From Terriglobia bacterium (GTDB taxonomy: Bacteria; Acidobacteriota; Terriglobia; Terriglobales; Acidobacteriaceae), in contig JAIQFC010000006.1 of assembly GCA_020073465.1 (NCBI GenBank), positions 1 to 64,000 of the forward strand: a stretch of 64,000 nt of DNA. Direction: 5' to 3'. Position 1 is the first letter of the stretch. The number at the start of each line of letters is the position of its first letter. The translations under genes were made by a program, and so were the position numbers. The notes below the pieces were generated by a model. That model did not search any database, was not told the origin of the DNA, and saw only the letters and a list, made by a program, of their open reading frames with translations. Below, piece by piece: positions 36,097-44,986 of the stretch.

Positions 36097-37152
36097 TCAC
36101 TGCCAATTTTTTAGTGACCGCGCCACTTGTTCCAGATAAGCTCTGGCCTCCGTGGGCGTAAGCGTTCCGCCGTTGCCGGGTCTCCGCTGAGAAATTCCCG
36201 GCATGGTTTCAACATTCCTGCCCGGAGTGCGATGGCGATGCCCATCCATGCGCCTGCCAATACTCTGCTCGTGCGCAATCAACTCTTCCTCGATGCCCAG
36301 ACTCACAGGACCCGCCGGCTCAGTCAGCCAGTTCTGCGAGAGGTGCGGAGTGATATCCAGGTCTGAAATCACTTCCTGCACGATTGCCGAATCCACGACC
36401 GGCTGTCGTAGTGCAAAGGCAAGCGAAAGGGCGTTGAAGCAGAAGTTGTTGATGTTTCGCGGGACGCCTTCCGTGAAACTGGTAATGGTCGCCAGCGCCT
36501 GAGCCGTGAATAGTTCGCGCCCCTGATAACCAGCAACCTGCAGGCGGTGCTGAATATAATTCCGCGTCTCGTCCGCCGAGAGCGGCTGCAGACCATTTAA
36601 CAGAGAGACCCGTTGCCGCAACTGCGCCAGGTGCCGGCTCGCCAACTTGTCCGCCAATTCAGGCTGACCCGCCAGCACGATCTGCAGCAACTTGGCGCGC
36701 GGAGTCTCAAAATCCGAGAGTAGCCGGATCGTCTCCAGCACCGACGCATCCAGATTCTGCGCCTCGTCGACCACAACGATGAACCGGTTCCCTGCCCGTG
36801 CTTCCTGCAGCAGGTGCCGGTTGAACTCTTCGTGCATCCGGACAAAGTCATGATCGCCCGTCTCGTATCCCAACTCGGCCAGCAGGAAGCGCATGAACTC
36901 GCGCGACGTGCACTGCGTCTGAAACAGGAACGCAGTGCGCGCTGTAGTCCGGAATTTTTCCAGCAGATGGAACAGCAGCGTGGTCTTGCCCATCCCCGGC
37001 TTCGCGATCAGTGCCAGGAAGCCACGTCCGGTCTCGATCCCGTAGTAGAGCGAGGCCAGAGCTTCCCGATGCGCCGGGCTAAGATAGAGAAAGCGCGGAT
37101 CCGGCGTGACTCCGAACGGCTGCTCCCGTAGACCGAAAAAATTTAAAAACAT
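36097..37152 (-). CDS. ExeA-like AAA ATPase of XrtA/PEP-CTERM exopolysaccharide loci
   Basis: 351 residues. It opens MFLNFFGLREQPFGVTPDP, the standard start of this family, with Walker A LIAKPGMGKTTLLF, Walker B FIVVVDEAQNLD, sensor/arginine region LQIVLAGQPELADKL and a lid with SFTEGVPRNINNFC. Length matches XrtA-associated ATPases. The last 60 residues are variable and polar. It is usually found with polysaccharide export genes and sometimes with exosortase; no exosortase is in this window. Its exact function in polymer export is unknown, but the context (wzz-like gene before, kinase-like gene after) is the usual one. Confidence 0.85.
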   Translation of the reverse strand: MFLNFFGLREQPFGVTPDPRFLYLSPAHREALASLYYGIETGRGFLALIAKPGMGKTTLLFHLLEKFRTTARTAFLFQTQCTSREFMRFLLAELGYETGDHDFVRMHEEFNRHLLQEARAGNRFIVVVDEAQNLDASVLETIRLLSDFETPRAKLLQIVLAGQPELADKLASRHLAQLRQRVSLLNGLQPLSADETRNYIQHRLQVAGYQGRELFTAQALATITSFTEGVPRNINNFCFNALSLAFALRQPVVDSAIVQEVISDLDITPHLSQNWLTEPAGPVSLGIEEELIAHEQSIGRRMDGHRHRTPGRNVETMPGISQRRPGNGGTLTPTEARAYLEQVARSLKNWQ

Positions 37153-37166
37153 TCCCTGTGTCCCCT

Positions 37167-38759
37167 TTAACTTTGCCGCATGTGTTGATTAACCACTGCT
37201 TCGGCGACTTCCTGATTCCATCCATTGCCGTTGGACCCGTTCCGGCCATTGCTGCCGTACTGGGCCTGGGTGCTGAAACGGTGTGGAATCGACGCCAGCA
37301 CCGGGATATTCAGCTCCGAAACGACTTCCGACGGCGTACGGAACGACGGATCCATGTATTCCACCGCGAAGACCACACCCAGGCTCACGGTCGCAGACAA
37401 CAGGATTCCGACGAATGCAAAAATCACCGGCGAATTTGTCGGGACCAGCGGAACATTGGGGCGTTCTGCGATGGCCACGTTCAGGATACGACGCTCGTCC
37501 AGCGCTTCGGCCATCCGCGCTTCTTCCTGCTTGCGCAGGTAAAGCAGATAGTTCTCCTCGTTGGTCTTGGCCGTCCGCAGCAGATCCTGCTGGATCAGCC
37601 CCTTCTCTTCGAGGTTACGCGCATTCGCCTGGTAGATTCCGACGATCGTCTGCGTCGCTGCCGCACGCGCCTGCAGGGCGCTGTAATCCGACTTCGCCTT
37701 CGCGAGTTCGGTTCGAATCCAGCTGTACGTAGGGTTCTGGTCCGTGGTCTGCTCTTTCAGCGGCTTGCTCTGCTCGGCCTCGATTGATGCGTGAGTATCG
37801 GCAATCTGCTTGTCGACCTCCTGCACGAGCCGGTACGAGGGCTGGTACTTGGTCAGCAGTTCTGTACGCTTCAACTCCAGGGACATCAGCGTGCTTTTCA
37901 TCTTCTCGAGCGTCTGAGCGTCATCGGACTCACGAACCTGCGTGGTAAGCCGATCAGGAGTGGATCCCAGCTGCTTTTCCAGATCCCGGATGCGCTGCTC
38001 CGTGGACGCCATTTCTGCACGGGTTGATTCCAGAGTAGCGCTGAAGTCATTCAGTTTCTGCAGCGTCATGTCGCGGGCGAGGGTAGGCGCTACGCCTCCC
38101 TGCTCGTCCGCGAACTTCTTGAGCTGACTTTCCGCTTCCGCCAGGTTCTGCCGGTAGCGGTCCGTCTCCTGCTCGAAGAACTTCACTTGTCCGGCCGGAC
38201 GGTGCACCGCGAGATGCTGGTCGATGTAGGCGTTCGACAAGACATCCAGCACGTGCGCCGCGGCTTTTGGATTCGAGGAGCTGTAGCTCAGGCTGATGAT
38301 GTTGCTCTTTTTCAGCAGTTCGACGTGAAGATCCGCCTTCAGCCGAAGGATCGCCTTCGAAATTTTTTCTTCCTCACTCCGCTTGATGCCGATGTAGGAC
38401 AGCATCGACTTGCGCTGCTGCAGTCCGCAGGTCATCACCGTCTGCCGGAGCACGTCGTCGCTCTCGATCAGTTCGATCTCCGAGTTCAGCTCTTCTTCAC
38501 TGATGTCTTCCTTCACCTGCATGTTGTCGCTGCGCTGCGGGGTGACCACGGGATCGACGCGCTCGCGCTTGACCAGGATCTTGGTCACCGCCTGGTATTT
38601 CGGCGGCATCATCAGCGCGGCCACGATCGTGCCCACCAGCAAGGTGCCAAAGCACAGAATCAGCAGCCGCTTGTGCCGGAACCCGATCGCCACAAAGTCC
38701 CGCAGCGTGAAGGAAAGACTGCGGCCTGCGTTTCCTGACATGAAATCTTGGTCAGTCAT
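37167..38759 (-). CDS. Wzz/GumC-type chain-length and export protein
   Basis: 530 residues. An N-terminal membrane segment (about 33-52, LLILCFGTLLVGTIVAALMM) with the following P-P-K-Y-Q motif starts a long periplasmic region rich in coiled coil (about 190-400, e.g. FFEQETDRYRQNLAEAESQLKK cut here to its pattern). A GNVR-type segment (QDLLRTAKTNEENYLLYLRKQEEARMAEALD region, about 405-440) and a second membrane segment (VIFAFVGILLSATVSLGVVFAVEY, about 460-480) close it. It lacks a fused kinase domain; the kinase-like protein is separate downstream. It should control polymer length together with the Wza-like protein encoded just upstream. Confidence 0.88.
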   Translation of the reverse strand: MTDQDFMSGNAGRSLSFTLRDFVAIGFRHKRLLILCFGTLLVGTIVAALMMPPKYQAVTKILVKRERVDPVVTPQRSDNMQVKEDISEEELNSEIELIESDDVLRQTVMTCGLQQRKSMLSYIGIKRSEEEKISKAILRLKADLHVELLKKSNIISLSYSSSNPKAAAHVLDVLSNAYIDQHLAVHRPAGQVKFFEQETDRYRQNLAEAESQLKKFADEQGGVAPTLARDMTLQKLNDFSATLESTRAEMASTEQRIRDLEKQLGSTPDRLTTQVRESDDAQTLEKMKSTLMSLELKRTELLTKYQPSYRLVQEVDKQIADTHASIEAEQSKPLKEQTTDQNPTYSWIRTELAKAKSDYSALQARAAATQTIVGIYQANARNLEEKGLIQQDLLRTAKTNEENYLLYLRKQEEARMAEALDERRILNVAIAERPNVPLVPTNSPVIFAFVGILLSATVSLGVVFAVEYMDPSFRTPSEVVSELNIPVLASIPHRFSTQAQYGSNGRNGSNGNGWNQEVAEAVVNQHMRQS

Positions 38760-38798
38760 AAATCCTGAATCTCCTATTTGGCTGGAACCTGTGCCGAT

Positions 38799-39515
38799 CT
38801 AGAACCTGCCGAACTGAGTAAATGCACCCATCGAACTCGATGGGATGTAGCGCTGGATCTTCGACATCGTGTTCTTCGGCACCACGATCATGTCGCCGGG
38901 ATGAAGATGCATATCCTCGTGCAGATTCCCATCCTTCAACATCTTCTTGACATTGATGATCTTGGCCTCGACCCACTCGTCCGAAACTCGCCGGAACAGC
39001 AGTACCTGCGAATGCTTCGCGGATTCGGTGAAGCCCCCCGCCATGGCCACTGCCTCGGTCACGGTCACATCCCCGCGCAGGTCGTATTTTCCCGGACGTC
39101 CGACCTGCCCATCCGCGATGAAATACGGCTTCTCGAAATCCTTCAGCATGACCACGATCTGCGGGTCGTTCAGAATCTTGCTGTACGCCGTCTTCAGAGT
39201 CTGTGTCAGCTCCGGAACCGTCTGCCCGGCCACGTTCACATCTCCCACGCCGCGCAGCGTGATGAATCCGTCCGGTTGCACGGTCACAGTCTGGTTGAAC
39301 TCCGGGCTCAACTCGAAGTTCACGTCAAAACTGTCTCCCGAGGCGATTTTGTAGCGCGGGTAACGCGTCTGAAACTGAGGAGTCTGGGCAGACTTGCCGG
39401 CATCCGCGACCGCGCCGTTCGCCGCCGCCGACGGATCCGTTTGGGCTCCACTGCACACCACTCCGGCCATCAGTACCAGCAACACACCACTCAGCGATTT
39501 CATTGTTTTCATCAT
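38799..39515 (-). CDS. Polysaccharide export protein (Wza-like)
   Basis: About 238 residues from the ATG at 39515 (MMKTMKSLSG); an in-frame GTG at 39524 is possible. A signal peptide (about 1-24, LLVLMAGVVCSG) leads to a Poly_export domain, YKIASGDSFDVNFELSPEFN with VQPDGFITLRGVGDVNVAG, and a SLBB domain, GQVGRPGKYDLRGDVTVTEAVAMAGG. It ends in HPGDMIVVPKN, usual for Wza-type proteins, but lacks the long C-terminal helix of the E. coli pore. It is expected in the outer membrane or periplasm as the export portal, next to the Wzz/GumC-like gene. Confidence 0.88.
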   Translation of the reverse strand: MMKTMKSLSGVLLVLMAGVVCSGAQTDPSAAANGAVADAGKSAQTPQFQTRYPRYKIASGDSFDVNFELSPEFNQTVTVQPDGFITLRGVGDVNVAGQTVPELTQTLKTAYSKILNDPQIVVMLKDFEKPYFIADGQVGRPGKYDLRGDVTVTEAVAMAGGFTESAKHSQVLLFRRVSDEWVEAKIINVKKMLKDGNLHEDMHLHPGDMIVVPKNTMSKIQRYIPSSSMGAFTQFGRF

Positions 39516-39641
39516 GATTCCCACTTGGAGGGAGACTTTCCTCTCAGCCGACAGAAGTAACCGTGAATGCCAAGTAGCGCCTCAGATCGGCGAACCACTC
39601 GACAGCGACAGCGCGGGTACGTCCCTCAATCGCCAGCCAGC

Positions 39642-39665
39642 CCCGGACCCGGACCCGGACCCGGA
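39642..39665. repeat. Four tandem CCCGGA hexamers
   Basis: Four perfect copies of CCCGGA lie just past the stop of the small Fis-type gene and before the Wza-like gene. A short tandem repeat of this kind is prone to length change; here it is non-coding. Confidence 0.8.
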
Positions 39666-39669
39666 GCCT

Positions 39670-39987
39670 TCATTCGATCTTCGACCCTTCGGCGGTCACG
39701 GCGTTTCGGATTCCACCGTTGGGGGTAATGTTGTGCCGCCGGATCTTGTAGAGCAAGCCCCGGTAGCTGATGCTCAGCAGGCGTGCCGCCTGCTTGCGAT
39801 TCCACCCAGTCTGCTTTAGCGCGCTGCTGATCGCATGAATCTCAGCTTCATCGCGAAAGCTGCGCAGTGACAGTTCTGGCGTCGAGGGCAGGTACCGAGA
39901 CGATGCTTGTCCCGGCTCCCAGCTCGGGGTCTGCTCTTGTCCCTCGTTCGCCTCAATCTTGGCTGTTTTGGTATCAACTTCGCTCAT
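39670..39987 (-). CDS. Small Fis-type helix-turn-helix protein
   Basis: 105 residues. The C-terminal half is the Fis/NtrC DNA-binding domain: LRSFRDEAEIHAISSALKQT, then GWNRKQAARLLSISYRGLLYKI with the recognition helix. There is no AAA+ or receiver domain; the N-terminal half is polar and unstructured (EANEGQEQTPSWEPGQ). Such orphan Fis domains occur beside acidobacterial polysaccharide loci. It is the second gene of the block, between the NusG-like and Wza-like genes, and probably tunes its transcription, though its binding sites are unknown. Confidence 0.78.
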   Translation of the reverse strand: MSEVDTKTAKIEANEGQEQTPSWEPGQASSRYLPSTPELSLRSFRDEAEIHAISSALKQTGWNRKQAARLLSISYRGLLYKIRRHNITPNGGIRNAVTAEGSKIE

Positions 39988-40118
39988 AAGTGAAACCCTC
40001 TCTTACCTCTCGAGCTGGCTCGTTCAAGCTCGTCCACAAACACAGATCCATGGAAGCCGTGGCGCACACGCTGCGCCGCGCAAAATGACGGAGACTTAAC
40101 TTGAGGGGGAACAGGGCG

Positions 40119-40676
40119 TCAGACAGGTTCGACTGCGTAGCCCTGGATGCGGACAGACAAGGAACGCTGGATGGGCTCCAGCGATATTACGAGACTGCGG
40201 TCTTCGTTCTGCGCTGACAGAATTCCTTCGACTCCGTCTAGCGAACCGCCTCGGATCCGAACCCGCTGGCCCACTCGCAAGAAGGGTTGTTCTTGGAATG
40301 GGACCTTGCTTGCCAGCAACGTTCGAATGTCTTCAATCTGGCCGTCAGGAATGGCCGTACCACAACCGTTGATGCCTACGAATCCTGCAACCCCATGAGT
40401 CTGCAGAACCCGCAAGCGGTCGGGAGAAGTCAGTGCGACGCGTACAAAGTTATAACCGGAGAACAACGGCAACTCTACTTCCTTGGTGCGGTCGCTCCAC
40501 TTGCGTGTCCGCTTCACCAACGGCAAGAAACTCTCAATCTCCTGCCGCTGCAGCTGCTCCGCCACCATCTTCTCGTGTCGAGAGCGGGTACGGATCGCAT
40601 ACCACTGTGGGTGCGCCGACAGCGCGGTCGTGATCGAATCGCCCAATTCCGTCTGAAGTTTAGGACTGCTACTCAT
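40119..40676 (-). CDS. NusG paralogue, RfaH/UpxY/LoaP-type antiterminator
   Basis: 185 residues from the ATG at 40676 (MSSSPKLQTELGD), which has a GAGGGCGGAG purine stretch just upstream; an in-frame extension to 40763 looks spurious. The NGN domain reads WYAIRTRSRHEKMVAEQLQR and VELPLFSGYNFVRV, and the KOW domain FLRVGQRVRIRGGSLDGVEG. Specialised NusG paralogues bind RNA polymerase and let it pass terminators in long operons for capsule, LPS or antibiotic synthesis. It is the first gene of a co-directional block of about 37 kb, where such a protein is expected. No ops-like recruitment element was recognised. Confidence 0.87.
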   Translation of the reverse strand: MSSSPKLQTELGDSITTALSAHPQWYAIRTRSRHEKMVAEQLQRQEIESFLPLVKRTRKWSDRTKEVELPLFSGYNFVRVALTSPDRLRVLQTHGVAGFVGINGCGTAIPDGQIEDIRTLLASKVPFQEQPFLRVGQRVRIRGGSLDGVEGILSAQNEDRSLVISLEPIQRSLSVRIQGYAVEPV

Positions 40677-41384
40677 GGCTCCGCCCTCTGAGTCACATTT
40701 CGCGACCCCAAACAGAAAAAGAACTCCGCGCCGTCCTGGCAAGAGCCAGTTCGGGTTTATCAACGCCGCTATCGGGGGGAGACTAAGTCAATTCGAACAC
40801 AAAACGTGGGGAACAAAACCCCTTAAACTTGTGAGGATTCTAGCGATCTATGCAAATTGCTGCAAGAGCCGGAAAGTGGAGGAGAATAAAGTCCCTACCA
40901 CCTTCAGGCAGAACGGCAAGATATATGTCTTAAGTCATTGTCTCGCAACGTGGATAATGTCTACAAACCCGATTGCTAAAGCAGCTTGTTCTGGACGTCT
41001 ATAGGTGGAAAACTCGCGAATTCCCCTCAAATCCGGCAGTTGACACAGTCATGGATTTCACTCGCGCCTCAGCCTTCGAAGTTCGCTCGGAAGATTTCAG
41101 ATCACGATTCTGAAATGGAGATGACATTATGCAGGATTCTGCAACGTTCACCAGGGCACACCGGTAATCCTTCCCCTGGTTACCGCTTCCAGCCGACCCT
41201 ACCCAGTAGTGCTATTTACTCCGAGACGAACTTCCCCTATCGTGTCTGTAATCCTGCGCCTACCGGGACCCGCGAAGTGACTCAGTCTTTTTCCCGGTAA
41301 GCGATCCCCGGACGATTCCGTCATCGGCGAATATCGCCAGCCGGAACGTCATTCTTCAGGAAGTCGTTGCAGTTCACTACCCTT
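40677..41384. promoter_or_regulatory. Divergent regulatory region of the polysaccharide block
   Basis: About 700 nt between the divergent NusG-like and LuxR-type genes, with no gene. It must hold the main promoter of the minus-strand block and that of the plus-strand regulator. Seen by eye: an inverted repeat CTGGC/GCCAG near 40737-40753, repeated ATGCA/CTGCA words around 40850-40865 and 41137-41153, and a lone TTGACA at 41040-41045 without a fitting -10 box. No convincing sigma-70 or sigma-54 site could be assigned. Confidence 0.5.
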
Positions 41385-42158
41385 ATGGCTCACTTGGCTC
41401 TGCCCACTCAGGATCGTCTTCGAGTTCTCGCCGCCGACAGCACTTCCATGAGCACGCAACTGCTGGTGGATGCCCTGGCCCGTGATCCCCAGTTCCAGAT
41501 GATCGAGTCACCTTGCACTGCGTCGGCCATTCTTCCCCTGGTAAAGCGGGAAAAGCCGCACGTGGCGCTGATCAGCGCCAAGCTCGGCGACAACGGTCAC
41601 GGAGCGTTCGAACTGGTTCGGGAAATCCGCGCTCAGTTGCCCGGCACGCGCGTGATTGTCCTGCTCGACTCTTCCGAGCGATCCGCCGTAGTCGAGGCGT
41701 TTCGCGCCGGCGCCCAAGGCGTGTTCTGTCGCACCGAACCCTTCCGCCTGCTCGCGAAATGCATTCAGTGCGTACATATGGGACAAGTCTGGGCCAGCAG
41801 CAGCGAATTGCACTACTTGCTCGAGGCCTTGGCGCAGCCCACTTTTGCCAATTTCCGCACCAACAGCGGGTCCCTGCTCTCCGCCCGCGAAATCGACGTG
41901 GTTCGCTGTGTGGCCGAAGGCCTCACTAACCGCGAGATTGCCCAGCGTCTCAAGCTCACCGAACATACCGTCAAGAATTATCTGTTCCGCATTTTCGACA
42001 AACTCGGAGTCTCCAGCCGAGTCGAGGTGGTGCTTTATGCCTTGGGCAACCGCGCGCACCATCCCAGCCCGGCGCCCACGCGGGCACAATCGCAGCCCGT
42101 GGCCGTCTCCGGCAAAGCTGCGCTCTTGCCTGTAGCCATCCGCAAGACCGCTACCTAG
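41385..42158 (+). CDS. LuxR-type response regulator with atypical receiver
   Basis: 257 residues from the ATG at 41385; a TTG at 41367 is an alternative. The receiver-like domain (about 8-125) begins RLRVLAADSTSMSTQLLVDAL and keeps the Thr/Lys-side segments (VIVLLDSS, AGAQGVFCRTEPF), but the phosphorylation site region is HVALISAKLGDNGHG: the usual Asp after the third strand is Ser. The LuxR helix-turn-helix (LLSAREIDVVRCVAEGLTNREIAQRLKL, TEHTVKNYLFRIFDKLGVSSR pattern) is intact. It may work without phosphorylation. Being divergent to the polysaccharide block, it is a candidate regulator of it. Confidence 0.85.
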   Translation: MAHLALPTQDRLRVLAADSTSMSTQLLVDALARDPQFQMIESPCTASAILPLVKREKPHVALISAKLGDNGHGAFELVREIRAQLPGTRVIVLLDSSERSAVVEAFRAGAQGVFCRTEPFRLLAKCIQCVHMGQVWASSSELHYLLEALAQPTFANFRTNSGSLLSAREIDVVRCVAEGLTNREIAQRLKLTEHTVKNYLFRIFDKLGVSSRVEVVLYALGNRAHHPSPAPTRAQSQPVAVSGKAALLPVAIRKTAT

Positions 42159-42188
42159 GATCGTTTCAGAATTTGATGAGCGGATCTC

Positions 42189-43589
42189 TCAACGAGGCAA
42201 TCGAAAGTTGAGAGTGATTGTAGTCTGCATCTCTGCCGGCTTCCCGTTGATCTGGTGCGGCCGGAACCGCCACTGCGTCACGGCCGCCATCGCCGCATCG
42301 ACGAGTAGGGCCGGACCGCTCACCACCTTCAGAGTCTCGACGGTGCCGTCTGCCCGGATGCGCGCTTCCAGCACTACTGCCCCCTGGATCTGCTCCTGCC
42401 GCGCCTGCTCCGGATACTCCGGCTCCACGCGATGAATCAGGCTGTCCTCAGCCGCCTCCGGAGTCAACTCCATCACGTTCTCGGATTCGACGGACGCCGC
42501 CCGCTGCACTGCATCCGTCCGGTTCACAGCTCCCGGCGCCGGAGGCATGCGAAACACTTCCTTACCGTTTTCATAAACGAGCAAGCTGCCCTCTGGCGCG
42601 GGAGTCGCGTCCGACACTACGTTCCTTCTTCCCACGTTCGGCGCCCTGCCTGGAACTTTTGCCGTCGCGGAGAGTCCAGCCGAAGAAGGGCTCCCCTGCG
42701 ATCGCAGCCCCGCACCGCGTCCCGGAGCAGATTCAGTGATCTGCGTCCCGCCCGGTGGAGCACTCGCCGGAGCTGATTGCACACTCGTTCTGTACGGCAG
42801 GAAGCGCTGAACGCTCTGTATTCCCAACCACACCGCACAAACCAGAACTACAGCTCCCAAAGCCCAGGTCGCAATGTCCATCCAGTGCCGGGACTGTGCC
42901 GCGGGCTCCGGTTCATTCGCCTGCCGATCCGCAATCGCATCCTCGATGGCCGCACCACCCTCCTCAGCCTGCTCCACGAGAGGCTGCGCGGCCCGCACCA
43001 GGTTCTTCAGAACGCGTCCCGCCAGTGCTTCCAGCGTCCGCTCATCGCGCTCCCCGAACGCCGCGGCGCGCGAAGAAAACGCTTCAAAGATCCCCAACAC
43101 ACTCTCTTCCTGCAATAACGGAAACACCACTACCGACCTTACTCCCAGCCGTCGTGATGCTTCCCCATCGGCTCGCGGATCAACCTGCGCGTCTTCGCAG
43201 CGCTGCACTTGGCGCGTGCGAATGCACTCCCCCGACAGACCCGATCCTCCATCCAGCCGTGCCCCCAACTCCGGCGCCGTGGGCCCGCTGCTGGCACGGC
43301 AGACCATTTCGCCATCTCGCTGCAGGACGATCGCCGCTCCAGACGCCCCCGTCGCCAGGCACGCCTGTTCGACGATTTCGTGCAACACAATCTCCAGCGC
43401 CAGGTCCGCCGAAAGTTCCCGCGAGAGCCCAGGACCGCTCGAGGCCGCAAACCTCGCAGTCAGCTCCGCCAGATCCGTTTCGTGTAAAGGTTGGCTGGTG
43501 AAAGACTCGCCAGCCTGCAGGGAGATTCCACTTGCCCCAGAAAAGGCAGGCGGTGAAGGATCACGCCCCGACGTCGGGTGATACGCCAT
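42189..43589 (-). CDS. GAF-transmembrane-TonB C-terminal domain fusion
   Basis: 466 residues. A GAF domain (about 60-200: VEQACLATGASGAAIVLQRDGE, LGVRSVVVFPLLQEESVLGI) is followed by a single membrane segment (about 240-262, WALGAVVLVCAVWLGIQSV), a Pro/Ser-rich linker and a TonB C-terminal domain at the end (about 385-466: VEPEYPEQARQEQIQGAVVL, AAVTQWRFRPHQINGKPAE). The topology would put the sensor in the cytoplasm and the TonB-like domain in the periplasm. This may couple an intracellular signal to an outer-membrane transporter or to envelope sensing. It is convergent with the LuxR-type gene, 30 nt apart. Confidence 0.85.
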   Translation of the reverse strand: MAYHPTSGRDPSPPAFSGASGISLQAGESFTSQPLHETDLAELTARFAASSGPGLSRELSADLALEIVLHEIVEQACLATGASGAAIVLQRDGEMVCRASSGPTAPELGARLDGGSGLSGECIRTRQVQRCEDAQVDPRADGEASRRLGVRSVVVFPLLQEESVLGIFEAFSSRAAAFGERDERTLEALAGRVLKNLVRAAQPLVEQAEEGGAAIEDAIADRQANEPEPAAQSRHWMDIATWALGAVVLVCAVWLGIQSVQRFLPYRTSVQSAPASAPPGGTQITESAPGRGAGLRSQGSPSSAGLSATAKVPGRAPNVGRRNVVSDATPAPEGSLLVYENGKEVFRMPPAPGAVNRTDAVQRAASVESENVMELTPEAAEDSLIHRVEPEYPEQARQEQIQGAVVLEARIRADGTVETLKVVSGPALLVDAAMAAVTQWRFRPHQINGKPAEMQTTITLNFRLPR

Positions 43590-43880
43590 GGCAGAAGAAG
43601 TGCAATAAACCGAAATTCAGCGTCTGTAGCGGAGTTTCGCCCCAAACCGGAGGCTTGTCAATACGCATTCCGCCTTCGTCCGGCTCCCCGGCCTGCCATT
43701 CCCGGGCCAGCGTTTTTTGCGCGGTGGAGGACCGCACGAGCCGAGAGAAGCGTCGCACCCTTGGCGCCTCAACAATCGCGCGTTTGGCTCACTTCTCATA
43801 CATGTCCATGCGCATGTTAGAGGTATGCTGGATATGCCAAGGAACGTTCCAAAACAGGACAAACATTCCAATCCCCCGTC

Positions 43881-44489
43881 ATGAACCTCACCTTCTTCAG
43901 ATCCCAGGCTGCTTTCCGGTCCTGGCTCCGGGAGAATCACAGCACCTGCAACGAACTCTGGCTCGGCATCCACAAGAAAGCATCGGGAATGCCCAGTGTC
44001 TCTTATCCCGAGGCCCTCGACGAAGCTCTCTGCTTTGGCTGGATCGACGGTGTGAGAAAGTCCGTCGACGCCACTTCCTACAGGGTCCGCTTCACCCCGC
44101 GCAAAGCCCGCAGTCAGTGGAGCGCCGTCAACATCGCCCGCGCCCGCAAGCTCATCGCCGCAACAAGGATGCAACCCGCCGGCCTGAAGGCCTACGAGGC
44201 GGGAGAAAGCATGTCCCGCACCTATTCCTATGAGCAACGAACCCCCGCGAAACTGAGCCCGGCAGAAGAACAACAATTTCAAGCGAGCAAGTTTGCCTGG
44301 GAGTTCTTTCAGTCCCAGCCCCCCTGGTACCGCCGCACCGCCACCTGGTGGGTAATCAGCGCCAAGAGAGAGGACACTCGGCGCCGGCGCCTTGCCCGGT
44401 TGGTCGCAGACTCCGCTGCGGCCCGCACCATCCCGCCCCTCACCGGCAAGCCGCCGACAGCAAGACAGCAGAAGAAGTCAGGCTCATGA
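43881..44489 (+). CDS. YdeI/OmpD-associated family protein
   Basis: 202 residues. The family pattern is clear: FRSWLRENHSTCNELWLGIHKK near the start, then YPEALDEALCFGWIDGVRKS, SYRVRFTPRKARSQWSAVN and a C-terminal WEFFQSQPPWYRRTATWWVISAKREDTRRRRLARL-type helical region with many Trp and Arg residues. Members are small cytosolic proteins linked to stress or bacteriocin tolerance in some bacteria, with no settled biochemical role. It stands alone, with about 290 nt of unassigned DNA before it. Confidence 0.82.
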   Translation: MNLTFFRSQAAFRSWLRENHSTCNELWLGIHKKASGMPSVSYPEALDEALCFGWIDGVRKSVDATSYRVRFTPRKARSQWSAVNIARARKLIAATRMQPAGLKAYEAGESMSRTYSYEQRTPAKLSPAEEQQFQASKFAWEFFQSQPPWYRRTATWWVISAKREDTRRRRLARLVADSAAARTIPPLTGKPPTARQQKKSGS

Positions 44490-44551
44490 AAGTTTCAGTC
44501 ATTGAAACGGTCTGAACTGAAGGGTGGATTTACGCGGCCTGATTCGAGCCA

Positions 44552-44986
44552 CTACTCACCAGACGCCGCGGAACGTTTGCGACAACCCGAGGGCCGATTG
44601 AAGGTGTGGTAGAAAACTTTGAACTGTTCTGCGGCCAGCCGGTCGTACCCGGGCCTCAAGACTTCGTACGTCACGTCCCCTTCGTTCCGAATCACTTCTT
44701 GCAGCGTAAGAGCGTGAGCGTACAACTGCTGGGAAAAGTCCAACAGCTTCTCCAGATCAACGGCAGGAGACGATCGTTTTCTGTCGCCCCTCCCGCCAGT
44801 GCGCTCTCCCGAATCCGGGAAAGCACCCGCGGTTTCACCTCGTTCGAGCGCTTGATCCATCATCGTGTCCACAATCTGACCGCATGCCAGGCACTTGGAT
44901 TCATTCGGCCCGCCGTCACCGATCCCAACCATGCGGCGCTCGAAGGCCCGAGCCGAACGCGCAAAAGAATGTCGCCCGGATTTCAT
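44552..44986 (-). CDS. Hypothetical protein with one CxxC motif
   Basis: 144 residues, not recognised. Near residue 32 it has KCLACGQIVDTMMDQALERG, a CxxC pair that could bind metal or be redox-active, then a Gly/Arg-rich linker and a helical C-terminal half (VDLEKLLDFSQQLYAHALTL, YDRLAAEQFKVFYHTFN). The similarity of the last part to a regular amphipathic helix pair favours a real gene. An opposing open frame covers the same bases but has no recognisable features. Convergent with the YdeI-like gene. Confidence 0.5.
   Translation of the reverse strand: MKSGRHSFARSARAFERRMVGIGDGGPNESKCLACGQIVDTMMDQALERGETAGAFPDSGERTGGRGDRKRSSPAVDLEKLLDFSQQLYAHALTLQEVIRNEGDVTYEVLRPGYDRLAAEQFKVFYHTFNRPSGCRKRSAASGE

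Noticed and set aside
36097-37152. Full XrtA exosortase/PEP-CTERM system
   Set aside because: Only the associated ATPase and export genes are present; no exosortase and no PEP-CTERM sorting signal was seen in the window.
41040-41062. TTGACA as a -35 box
   Set aside because: No -10-like hexamer at 16-18 nt downstream, and the strand and distance do not suit either neighbour well.
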